Shown here one piece after another: positions 1-7,796 of a DNA stretch of 64,000 bases. How positions within the stretch are numbered: position 1 is the stretch's first letter; the number at the start of each line of letters is the position of its first letter. The DNA is from Litorimonas sp965205225. Lineage in GTDB: Bacteria; Pseudomonadota; Alphaproteobacteria; Caulobacterales; Maricaulaceae. The translations under genes and the position numbers were made by a program. The stretch is from contig CBDBFZ010000002.1 in NCBI GenBank assembly GCA_965205225.1, forward strand, positions 806,001-870,000, written 5' to 3'. The notes under the pieces were generated by a model that was not told where the DNA came from, searched no databases, and was given only the letters and a program-made list of their open reading frames with translations.

Positions 1-16
1 TTGGGAAGTCCTGAGC

Positions 17-637
17 TTATTTCGCCTGCGGCAGGGACCAGCCAAAGTGAATGGTACAGGCACGCAATGTGAAGGCCAGGCTGAAACCGATCAGTGTTGA
101 ATGCTCAAAGGACAGCCCCGCCTGTGTCGACATTGCGAAGCCAAACCCGCCAAGCAGAGCTGCTGTCGCGTAAATATCCTGTTTGAGCAGCAGCGGTTCG
201 CGGCCCGCCGCAATGTCGCGCAGCAGACCGCCCGCCGAGGCTGTGACACCGCCCATAATAACCGCGATGGTGACGGAGTGTCCCAGCTCAATTGCCTTGG
301 CCGCTCCGGCGCAGGCAAACAGCGACAGACCAATGGCATCGGCCCAGCGCAGAGGTTTGAAATCCTCCACCCGTTCTGTAAACAGAAAGGCAAGCGCGGC
401 CCCGATCAGCACCATAGTCAGCGACAAGCCATCGGTCAGCCAGAATATGGGCGCATCCAGAATCAGGTCGCGCAATGTTCCGCCGCCCAAGGCTGGTAGA
501 AAGGACAGGACCAACACACCCAGCAAGTCCATCTTCGCCCGCACCGCGACAATCCCGCCCGATATGGCAAAAACCAGCACACCAATCCGGTCCAGAAAGG
601 CGAGGGCGAAATCAAGGCTCAGAGGATCCAGATTCAT
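17..637 (-). CDS. TRIC/UPF0126-type small cation channel family membrane protein
   Basis: About 206 residues, almost entirely hydrophobic, with two repeated Gly-rich helical units: one carrying GGGTLRDL after the second helix, the other GGLLRDI after the fifth. This duplicated GGxxRD pattern is the signature of the UPF0126/YadS family, which shares its fold with trimeric intracellular cation channels. It acts in the inner membrane; the substrate in bacteria is uncertain (some members have been linked to glycine uptake). The reading frame extends further upstream, but the family homology begins at the Met at 637; the 61 codons before it run antisense to a transposase scar, so they are unlikely to be translated. 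Fold and family are recognised; transport substrate is not predictable. Confidence 0.85.
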   Translation of the reverse strand: MNLDPLSLDFALAFLDRIGVLVFAISGGIVAVRAKMDLLGVLVLSFLPALGGGTLRDLILDAPIFWLTDGLSLTMVLIGAALAFLFTERVEDFKPLRWADAIGLSLFACAGAAKAIELGHSVTIAVIMGGVTASAGGLLRDIAAGREPLLLKQDIYATAALLGGFGFAMSTQAGLSFEHSTLIGFSLAFTLRACTIHFGWSLPQAK

Positions 638-790
638 AAATTTGATCTGCCGTGTGCGTGTCAGGAGATCAAGGTGCTCGCAGCGCCGCTGATTGGTGTG
701 AACTGCAAGACGGCGGCCTATTATTTCCTTCAATTGCGCGAGATCATCATGCTGGAGTTGGAGCATGAGGCCGACAATGTCCTCTGGAAG
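638..790 (+). pseudogene. IS1595-family transposase remnant (N-proximal HTH part)
   Basis: Plus-strand translation reads through AAPLIGVNCKTAAYYF and LQLREII, matching the helix-turn-helix segment of IS1595/IS1016-type transposases (a resolvase-like 'GVNxxTA...F..LREII' block). No catalytic DDE region follows and no upstream zinc-ribbon is visible, so this is a short fossil. It abuts the start codon of the channel gene on the other strand and probably supplied that gene's present upstream region. Other IS1595-like scraps occur at about 32644 and 53219. Confidence 0.5.
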
Positions 791-844
791 GATTATCATT
801 GGACAGGAAAACGCGATCACATGGAGGCCAAGGACTTCGCCAAA

Positions 845-886
845 GATATGGCCTTAAAAGGATATGGCCTTAAAAGGATATGGCCT
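845..886. repeat. 16-bp direct tandem repeat, 2.6 copies
   Basis: The unit GATATGGCCTTAAAAG occurs twice in full (845-860, 861-876) and then partially (877-886). Sixteen is not a multiple of three, so the duplication shifts the reading frame between the IS1595 remnant and the downstream small ORF. It resembles other short tandem duplications in this window. Confidence 0.9.
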
Positions 887-1092
887 CAATCAGCCAGATC
901 CGCGTTTGGAACGACACGGCCATAAATCTCACCTTCGACAAGGAGAAGGAGGAAGCCGTCAGCCCATTGATGCAAGTGCTGGCATGGCTGTTTCTGATCG
1001 GTTTCCCATTCTTGGTTTTCTTCGCCATAAAGCAATCTGAAAACGATCACGAAACGCGTTATCTGATTGATCTCCCCATGATCGAGCCTTAA
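880..1092 (+). CDS. Small single-pass membrane protein upstream of arsM-like gene
   Basis: Seventy codons from ATG 880. The C-terminal half contains one clear hydrophobic helix (QVLAWLFLIGFPFLVFFAI) followed by a polar tail. I do not recognise a family. The gene ends six bases before the methyltransferase start, so co-transcription and perhaps translational coupling are likely. The N-terminal residues are charged and may derive from the repeat at 845-886; an internal Met at 970 would give a 40-residue helix-plus-tail peptide instead. Existence as a real gene is moderately supported by position and the helix only. Confidence 0.45.
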   Translation: MASISQIRVWNDTAINLTFDKEKEEAVSPLMQVLAWLFLIGFPFLVFFAIKQSENDHETRYLIDLPMIEP

Positions 1093-1098
1093 GCTTTC

Positions 1099-2337
1099 AT
1101 GTTTGAACAGAGCGAAACGGACCCTCTCAGCATGGATGATATTCTAGGCTTAAACGCTGGCACGACCAGCATGGATGCCACCAAGGCGAACGCCACTAAT
1201 GCCACTGTCAGGGATGATGTGAAGGACCGCTATAGTGCGGGGGCTCAGGCCGCCGAAGCGGCGCTTTGCTGCCCGATCGATTATGATCCGCAATATCTGA
1301 AAATTATCCCGCAGGATGTGCTCGAACGCGATTATGGCTGCGGTGACCCGTCTCGTTATGTCCGCACGGGCGATATAGTGCTTGATCTGGGCTCAGGTGG
1401 CGGGAAAATCTGTTTCATTGCCTCCCAGATTGTCGGTCCAGAAGGCCGCGTCATCGGAGTCGACATGACGGATGAAATGCTCGATCTTGCACGCGCGAAT
1501 GCCCCGGTGATTGCGGAGCGCATCGGTTACGCGAATGTCGAGTTTCGGCGAGGACATATTGAGGATTTGAAGCTCGATCATGACCGCTTGAATGAATGGC
1601 TCTCCGCTAATCCTGTTACTGACGCCAATGGGCTGGACGCGATGGAGGCGGAACAGCTTCGATTGCGCACAGAGCTGCCGATGATCCCGGATAATAGTGT
1701 TGATGTTATCGTGTCCAATTGCGTGCTCAACCTTGTCTCCGATACCAAAAAACAGCAGCTATTTTCAGAGATGTTCCGCGTGCTGAAGGTGGGCGGGCGG
1801 ATCGCTGTGTCCGACATCCTGTCTGATGAGGACAGTCCTGACGACATGAAACAGGATGCGCGGCTCTGGTCCGGCTGTATTTCAGGCGCGCTGCGTGAAG
1901 ACCATTTCGCCGAAGCTCTGGAAATAGCCGGTTTTCACGGCATCATGCTAGACAAATGGGAGGCCGAACCTTGGCAGATTGTCGAAGGAATCGAATTCCG
2001 CTCGGCTACCTATCTCGCCTATAAAGGGAAGCAGGGCGATTGTTGCGAAAAAAACCAGGCCGTCATCTATAAAGGACCGTGGCGCAATGTTCAGGATGAT
2101 GACGGGCATGTCTTCCGCCGGGGCGAGCGCAGTGCGGTCTGCGAGAAGACGTTCCGCCTGATGCAATGCGAGCCCTATGCGGATCAATTCTATTATATTG
2201 AGCCGAGTATCCCCGTGGATGAACAGATTGAATGGCCAGCCGATGATTGCGGTGTGCGAAGGCGCGACCCGCAGGAAACCAAGCAGGGCGCGCCGAAATT
2301 GACGACCGACTCGTTACAGAGGTCGTCCTGCTGCTAG
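1099..2337 (+). CDS. arsM: ArsM-type arsenite S-adenosylmethionine methyltransferase with Cys-rich C-terminal extension
   Basis: 412 residues. A class I SAM-binding core is visible: LDLGSGGGK (95-103) is motif I and VIGVDMT (118-124) the acidic loop. Cysteines lie where arsenite methyltransferases bind As(III): C57-C58 and C81 before the core, C208 in SNCVLNL and C260 in SGCISGAL; the last two contexts are diagnostic of ArsM. Known members methylate trivalent arsenic to methyl, dimethyl and volatile products in the cytoplasm. Residues beyond about 310 form an extra domain with several more Cys (DCCEKN, VCEK, MQCEP) ending in a terminal Cys-Cys pair, so the protein is longer than common ArsM. 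No arsR, arsC or arsB lies nearby; only the small membrane protein precedes it. Substrate could also be another thiophilic metalloid such as selenium or tellurium. Confidence 0.78.
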   Translation: MFEQSETDPLSMDDILGLNAGTTSMDATKANATNATVRDDVKDRYSAGAQAAEAALCCPIDYDPQYLKIIPQDVLERDYGCGDPSRYVRTGDIVLDLGSGGGKICFIASQIVGPEGRVIGVDMTDEMLDLARANAPVIAERIGYANVEFRRGHIEDLKLDHDRLNEWLSANPVTDANGLDAMEAEQLRLRTELPMIPDNSVDVIVSNCVLNLVSDTKKQQLFSEMFRVLKVGGRIAVSDILSDEDSPDDMKQDARLWSGCISGALREDHFAEALEIAGFHGIMLDKWEAEPWQIVEGIEFRSATYLAYKGKQGDCCEKNQAVIYKGPWRNVQDDDGHVFRRGERSAVCEKTFRLMQCEPYADQFYYIEPSIPVDEQIEWPADDCGVRRRDPQETKQGAPKLTTDSLQRSSCC

Positions 2338-2361
2338 GATAAGAGCCGCGCTATTTTTACT

Positions 2362-2390
2362 GCTTCCCGCCGATTAAACCGGCGAGAAGC
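2362..2390. terminator. Hairpin between convergent arsM-like and ppc genes
   Basis: GCTTCCCGCCG (2362-2372) pairs with CGGCGAGAAGC (2380-2390) around a 7-base loop, 10 of 11 positions matching, in the 67-bp gap where two genes converge. No long T run follows on either strand, so it is either a Rho-assisted terminator or a 3'-end stabilising hairpin. Confidence 0.45.
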
Positions 2391-2404
2391 AAGGAAACAC
2401 AGAT

Positions 2405-5200
2405 TTAGCCAAACGCATCATAGTGATGCGTCACGGCGACCGTGATCTGGCGGACCAGATCGCGCGCCCGGCTGAGCGGCTTGATGATCTCGTCAGCAAT
2501 ATGCTGAAAGCCGCCACTGTCGGGCAGATCGGTTTCTTCCGTCAGCTCTCTCGTCCAGTCCAAGGCCGGTTTCATGGCCGGATAGCGGGCCTTCAGATCG
2601 TCAATGATGCCGTCGATCTGGAAGGTTTGCAGGCGCTGAAGAACAGAGAGGCGCGAGGTTTCAGAATCTGACACGACGGGCAATTCCGTGGCGATAATCA
2701 TCATCTTCATGACGATCGCAAGCCGCAGCGCATGTAATATGGTCAGAACATCATTCCCTGTTTTATGAGGGAATTGCCTACGTGTTTCCAGAATATCAAA
2801 CCGCAGCCGGTTGGACAGATCCATAATTTGTGAGCGCCATCGGCTGCTCATCAACGTATCGGCGATGACAGCTGAACGTTCGGCCAGTCTCGGCTCTTGC
2901 CCAGACAGGGCGCGCGCGACCCAGAAGCCCGGATCGAACAGGCGGCCATATCCCGTCAGGATCAACAGATTCGTACGGCTCAGCGTGATATCAACAAGCG
3001 CAAAAATCGATTTTGCCCGGGCAGAGCCCTGCAACAGGGATTCGAACTTCTCCGGATCAATATCGGCCGCGCGGCCAACGCCATAAAACAAGTTCGCAGG
3101 ACAGCCAAACTGCTGTAGGATCGCATTATGCGGAATGGCGCGGAGCTGGCGCGGATCGAACATGTCGGCGCCGCTGCCGGATTTGGCGCGTTTGACGGCA
3201 CGGGACCCGGTCGGGATCAACAGATTCTGACCGAAGCCGCCGAGGATCGCAACATAGTCAGGATCATCATAGAGTTTTTCCTGCGCATTCTGGATCGTCC
3301 GGTACAGGTCCCAGGAGAAGTCGCGTTCGGCGTAGAACAGATCGGCTTCGGCCTCCGAACGGTCAGCAAATCGCGCTTCGAACAGGCTGAGCACCGTCGC
3401 CTCGGCCAGGTCAGGTGTCTGGAACCAAAGGAACCCGTCACCGCCCTGAAAACTCGTCTCATGGCGGAGGGCAATCCCGCGTTTTTCAAACTGGTGAATG
3501 GCGTAGGGGCTCATCGCATAGTCGACGCGCTGCGCGATATTGCCCGGATGACCGCCCCGGCCCAGACCTTCGCCGTGAGTGTTGAAGACGAGAGCCGTGA
3601 CATTGTTGAGATCTGCCTTGTCGAGTTCGCGGGCGAGCTGACTCTGCATGCGCTCAATCGCGAGCGTCGCGGGCAGCTGGCCCATGAACCGGCCAGCATC
3701 CGAGAAGCCGGTTTGGACAGCAAAGACACTGCGTGACTGAATATAGTCGTGATAGGCCGGGTTCTCAAGCATCTTGCCAATGATCCGGCCACCATTGTCC
3801 AACGCGTCGGATGTCTCAAATAGAGGCGAGATATCAATGTGGTTTTCCAGCCCGTAAAGCCGCGCCAGATAGAGGGCGCCAAGCGGAACAAGACTGTCTT
3901 CAGTTTCTGCAATCAACAAGCGGATCGGCGTTGAGGCATCAATATATTTGTGAATTTGCGCCGACAGGATCATCTTCTCATGCGCTGTCGAGCGCTCCAG
4001 CGCGAGCGACGCGAAATTGATGGGCTTGGCTTTCGTCTTGCACGTCATCTCGGTCGCGCGGCGGATCAGGGTCCGGTTGTCGGTTATATCATCCTTAAGG
4101 CCGAACGCCGCCCGCATAGCCGCATTGATGTGCCTCGCATTGACGCGGAAATGAATCCGGGCCGTGCCAAGGCCGAAGGCCGCCATCCGGGACTTGAGGA
4201 TCAGCATATCAAGCGCCAGCGCCTCATCCGCTTTGGCAATGGCGGGGTCGATCAAATCGAACAGATCATCGGTTGAGATCAGGCGCCGGTCTGACTGACG
4301 GGTCAGATTGTTGGCCGCTGCAACAAGATTCTCTGGTTCGTTCAAGTCGGTCTCGAACAGTGTGAGATCACGCCGGGCGGATTTCAGCCCGTCCTGCAAT
4401 CGCTCCGCCAGTCCAGAGAGCTTTGCGCCCTTTGCTGTCAGCGCTTCAGTGTCGGCCAGATAGCGCGCAATCATATCGCGTTTTTCGGACAGGCGCAGGC
4501 GCAATGCGTCGCCCCAGCTAATATCCGTTCGGCCGTCAATATCATAGCCAACCCAACTATAGGCGTCGGCAAGATGGGGGGTGAGGGTGGTCCACTCTTT
4601 CGGGAATGTGTCCTGCGCAACCTGTAGGACGATGCGGTTGGCGCTGTTAAGGGCAGTCTGGATGCGGATCAGCGTGCTTTGTGTGTCTTCATGCTCTTCA
4701 ATCAGGGTTGGCGCGCGTTTGGGCAGATAGGGAAATGTGCGAAGCTCATCGACACAGATGGTGGGCGTCTTTGCAGCTGTCGCAACATCTCCCAGAACGC
4801 GGCGAATGTCTCGGGACAATGAAAATGTCGGATGCGCCGTCAGGACAATCCCGAAAGCGGGGGACTCGGCCCAAAGCTTGAAGGCGTCCCAGCCTAGCTT
4901 GGCTTGAGCCTTGGCAATATCCGCGACTGAGCTACGGAGCGCTTCTGCGCGATCCAGACCCGCGCGGAAGCGCAAACGGCGCGCGCGTGCAATTGCGGCT
5001 TCATCGGATAGTTGTTTGACCAGCGCTTCGATATCCTTAAACGCAATTGATCGGTCTTCGACTTCGCGCGAGATATCATAAGCCAGCCGCTTGACCGGAT
5101 TGGACTGGGGATCGGAGCGAATACCGTCTGCATGAGCGTCTAGCGCGGCGGATAGGCGCTGCCTTAAATCTTCCGGGCTCTCACGCTTATAGACTGTCAT
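2405..5200 (-). CDS. ppc: Divergent phosphoenolpyruvate carboxylase
   Basis: 931 residues, the normal PEPC length. Carboxylates PEP to oxaloacetate (anaplerosis, cytoplasm). Seen: VLTAHPT with the catalytic His at 123; the metal-binding Glu in SPLFET and the Asp in GFSDAGR; the mobile-loop segment HGEGLGRGG (542-550); and RAIPHNAI in the C-terminal half. Odd: the loop normally reads HGRGG...GRGG, and the first Arg is Glu here (544); HPTE is HPTF; the tetrapeptide-like RNTG C-terminus that contributes to allosteric and catalytic contacts is absent (ends in HYDAFG); the usual GGDRDGNP block is GYDIDGRTD. The order of blocks fits PEPC throughout, so this looks like a divergent alphaproteobacterial subfamily rather than a different enzyme. 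It starts one base after gap ends on the same strand, so the two form an operon. Activity and allostery cannot be assumed. Confidence 0.75.
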   Translation of the reverse strand: MTVYKRESPEDLRQRLSAALDAHADGIRSDPQSNPVKRLAYDISREVEDRSIAFKDIEALVKQLSDEAAIARARRLRFRAGLDRAEALRSSVADIAKAQAKLGWDAFKLWAESPAFGIVLTAHPTFSLSRDIRRVLGDVATAAKTPTICVDELRTFPYLPKRAPTLIEEHEDTQSTLIRIQTALNSANRIVLQVAQDTFPKEWTTLTPHLADAYSWVGYDIDGRTDISWGDALRLRLSEKRDMIARYLADTEALTAKGAKLSGLAERLQDGLKSARRDLTLFETDLNEPENLVAAANNLTRQSDRRLISTDDLFDLIDPAIAKADEALALDMLILKSRMAAFGLGTARIHFRVNARHINAAMRAAFGLKDDITDNRTLIRRATEMTCKTKAKPINFASLALERSTAHEKMILSAQIHKYIDASTPIRLLIAETEDSLVPLGALYLARLYGLENHIDISPLFETSDALDNGGRIIGKMLENPAYHDYIQSRSVFAVQTGFSDAGRFMGQLPATLAIERMQSQLARELDKADLNNVTALVFNTHGEGLGRGGHPGNIAQRVDYAMSPYAIHQFEKRGIALRHETSFQGGDGFLWFQTPDLAEATVLSLFEARFADRSEAEADLFYAERDFSWDLYRTIQNAQEKLYDDPDYVAILGGFGQNLLIPTGSRAVKRAKSGSGADMFDPRQLRAIPHNAILQQFGCPANLFYGVGRAADIDPEKFESLLQGSARAKSIFALVDITLSRTNLLILTGYGRLFDPGFWVARALSGQEPRLAERSAVIADTLMSSRWRSQIMDLSNRLRFDILETRRQFPHKTGNDVLTILHALRLAIVMKMMIIATELPVVSDSETSRLSVLQRLQTFQIDGIIDDLKARYPAMKPALDWTRELTEETDLPDSGGFQHIADEIIKPLSRARDLVRQITVAVTHHYDAFG

Positions 5201-5201
5201 T

Positions 5202-6209
5202 CTATAGGAACTTTGCCATCACAGCGGCTGTGTCGAGCATACGATTGGAGAAGCCCCATTCATTGTCATACCAGGACAAAACCCGGACAAGGTTGGATGA
5301 CGGCGTCATTGTTTCGGTTGTGAGCAGCGTCGAGGAATGTGGATCATGGTTGAAATCAACCGAGACGGTCAAATCGTCAGTGATCTGCAACACGCCAGCC
5401 ATCGCGGCGACCGCGGCGCGGAAGGCGTCATTGACGGCCTGGGCGCTGGCAGACTTCACTATGTTGACGACGAGATCAACGGCAGAGACATTGGGCGTAG
5501 ACACGCGGATCGCCTTGCCATCCAATTTGCCGTCCAGTTCGGGCATAACCAGCCCGATCGCCTTCGCGGCCCCTGTGCTGGTCGGGATCATCGACAGAGC
5601 GGCAGCGCGGCCGCGATTGAAATCCTTACGGTGAACACCGTCCAGAGTCGGCTGATCGCCCGTATAGCTATGGACCGTTGTCATGAAGCCGGACTCGATC
5701 CCGAATGTTTCATGCAGAACCTTCGCCAGCGGGGCAAGGGCATTGGTGGTGCAGGAGCCGTTGGAAATGACAAGGTCGTCACCGGTGATGGCGTCGTCAT
5801 TGACGCCATAGACAACCGTCTTGTCAGCATCCTTGCCGGGCGCTGAAATCAGGACGCGCTTGGCCCCGGCATCCAGATGTTTGGCGGCGGCGGCGCGTGC
5901 CGTGAAAATGCCGGTACATTCCATGACGATATCGACACTATTATCGGCCCAGTTCTGATCCGCCAGATCGCGGATTGCCGTCACTTGGATTGGACCTGAA
6001 CCGATGTCGAGACTGTCGTCTGTCACCGATACCGGGCCAGGGAAACGCCCGTGGACGCTATCATATTTGAGCAGGTGGGCGAGATTTTCGGTGGAGGAGA
6101 GGTCATTAATGGCGACGACTTCCAGATCGTGAGATCCAGATTCATGCAGAGCCCGAAGGACGTTGCGTCCAATCCGGCCAAATCCATTGATGGCGATGCG
6201 CGTTGTCAT
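5202..6209 (-). CDS. gap: Glyceraldehyde-3-phosphate dehydrogenase, type I
   Basis: 335 residues. N-terminal NAD-binding INGFGRIGR (7-15) and INDLSS with Asp36 favouring NAD over NADP. Catalytic SCTTNALAP with Cys153 (the family usually has SCTTNCLAP; the second Cys is Ala here), followed by TTVHSYTGDQ and the His of that motif, and the C-terminal WYDNEWGFSNRM block. Oxidises and phosphorylates GAP to 1,3-bisphosphoglycerate in the central pathway, or the reverse in gluconeogenesis. First gene of a gap-ppc pair with one base between the genes. A 14-bp perfect palindrome sits 19 bases upstream of the start and is a plausible operator. Confidence 0.95.
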   Translation of the reverse strand: MTTRIAINGFGRIGRNVLRALHESGSHDLEVVAINDLSSTENLAHLLKYDSVHGRFPGPVSVTDDSLDIGSGPIQVTAIRDLADQNWADNSVDIVMECTGIFTARAAAAKHLDAGAKRVLISAPGKDADKTVVYGVNDDAITGDDLVISNGSCTTNALAPLAKVLHETFGIESGFMTTVHSYTGDQPTLDGVHRKDFNRGRAAALSMIPTSTGAAKAIGLVMPELDGKLDGKAIRVSTPNVSAVDLVVNIVKSASAQAVNDAFRAAVAAMAGVLQITDDLTVSVDFNHDPHSSTLLTTETMTPSSNLVRVLSWYDNEWGFSNRMLDTAAVMAKFL

Positions 6210-6228
6210 GCTGACGATCCTTTACTTT

Positions 6229-6242
6229 TGACAGCGCTGTCA
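6229..6242. promoter_or_regulatory. Perfect 14-bp palindrome upstream of gap (LacI-type operator-like)
   Basis: TGACAGCGCTGTCA is self-complementary and lies 20-33 bases upstream of the gap start. A palindrome centred on GC with this spacing has the form of LacI-family operators used for sugar catabolism in alphaproteobacteria. The match to that class is by pattern only; no regulator gene is in the window. Confidence 0.5.
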
Positions 6243-6337
6243 TAACGCAAACGCTCACCATCTGAAAGATGCGATAACGGTTCAGAGCAATTTTCCGCGC
6301 TAGGCAAGCGAAACATCACCCTAGCCGGTTAGGAATA

Positions 6338-6740
6338 ATGAGTTCGAACGCGGACATGGTGAGATATGTCGATGCGCATAATGACGGGTGCCCGGGGGAT
6401 TACGCCTATATTGAGGAGCTTTACAGCATATTCCGCAATGACGGCACTTACCGCGATAAGGTGCCGCGTAAGTCAAAATGCGTCACGATCGATTATGCCG
6501 GAGACTTCCACCTCAATCCCCATCACTATGCGGGAGAAGTTGATTTTTGACGACATATTCCGGGCGTGCAACAGGCACGATAATGACGTCAAACTGTCTG
6601 GCGAACGGTTTGGCGGACAATATTTCATATGCGGGCGCAAACCCAATCCGAAATCGCACATTATATTGGCGGCTTTTACAATTCCCTCTTCTACAATTCC
6701 CTTAGGCGGCATTCTGCCTGTGCGTATACAAGTCCGATAA
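6338..6740 (+). pseudogene. Decayed CD-NTase (SMODS/CBASS-type nucleotidyltransferase) remnant
   Basis: A 70-codon frame from ATG 6338 reads YIEELYSIF...RKSKCVTIDYAGDFHL, which matches the part of SMODS-type cyclic-oligonucleotide synthases running up to the third catalytic acidic residue (usually ...DFHxDVVP). Here the frame changes immediately after FHLNP and stops at 6550; another frame open until 6740 shows no recognisable family sequence. The GS...DxD catalytic start is missing. A 15-bp-period repeat of TACAATTCCCT lies at 6677-6702. I infer a dead CBASS-like gene at the edge of the defence cassette; the assignment is by motif memory and moderately certain. Confidence 0.5.
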
Positions 6741-6866
6741 AATATGAAATGATGAAAACCGAACCCGAACATTCTCCACTTTAGTGAAGCCACTCCATAG
6801 CGATCCCGGTGCCAGGAAGCCGCAAGATCAGCAGATAATACTGCTTAAAATCCGCGAGGTCCTGGG

Positions 6867-7796
6867 ATGACAAAACTTGAGGATATCAAGAACGGAGCCG
6901 TCGTCGCGGGTGTTGTCCCGAACGATCAGGTCGAAATTGTGTCCGTCGATTGGATCGGTGATCAAGCGCTTAACCTCATATATAGGATAACGGACGGTCC
7001 GGTTTCAGAAACCACCCTCTATCGAGATGATGAACACCGGCTAAGCGTTGAGCAGCGGGGCCGCGCTTGGTCCTTTGATGCAGACGGATCTTTGCTGCGC
7101 TTGGTGACGGAAGCCAACCGGATCAAGCTGGCGCATTATTTCGACCCCTATCTGGCCATCCATACGAGCCTGGTCGATCCTCTGCCGCACCAAATCTCCG
7201 CCGTCTATGGCGAGATGTTGCCTCGCCAACCGCTGCGCTTCCTTCTGGCTGATGACCCCGGCGCTGGCAAAACCATCATGGCCGGTTTGCTGATCAAGGA
7301 ATTGATTGCGCGGAGCGATCTTGAGCGATGTCTCATTGTTGCCCCTGGCGGCCTTGTCGAGCAATGGCAGGACGAGCTGGGCGAAAAATTCTCTCTGGAA
7401 TTCGACATTCTTTCCAGAGACATGATCGAAACGTCCCGGTCAGGAAATGTGTTCAACGACCGTAAGCGCCTTATCGCGCGTCTGGACGTACTGGCCAGAA
7501 ACGAGGATCTGCAACAAAAGCTTCGGTCATCAAATGAATGGGATCTAATCGTCTGCGACGAAGCCCATCGCATGTCCGCCAGTTTCTTTAGCGGCGACGT
7601 GAAATACACTAAGCGTTATCAGCTCGGCCAGCTTCTAGGCCAACTATGCCGACATTTTCTCCTAATGTCAGCCACGCCACATAATGGCAAGGAAGAGGAC
7701 TTCCAGCTATTTATGGCTCTTCTCGATGGTGACCGGTTTGAAGGGCGCTTTCGCGATGGTGTCCACTATGCGGAGTGGCTGTGTGAAAACGGTTAG
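6867..7796 (+). pseudogene. SNF2/HepA-type helicase, N-terminal half (RecA lobe 1), truncated by IS insertion
   Basis: 309 codons, of which the last handful come from the IS end. Motif I is LADDPGAGKTIMAG (Walker A, GAGKT around 132-136), motif II DEAH at 231-234, motif III SATPHNG at 268-274. This is the first RecA lobe of a large SNF2-family helicase resembling those in antiphage cassettes (DISARM DrmD-like). The remaining homology resumes at 9356 on the other side of the IS1182-family element. Without the insertion the protein would be about 1,170 residues. The break lies after lobe 1, so a folded lobe could still be made, but a single-chain helicase cannot. First gene of the four-gene cassette that runs to 18659. 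Confidence 0.8.

Noticed and set aside
5230..5634. Long plus-strand open frames opposite gap and ppc
   Set aside because: They are antisense shadows of high-GC coding sequence; no family motifs, no ribosome sites, and the minus-strand genes are unmistakable.
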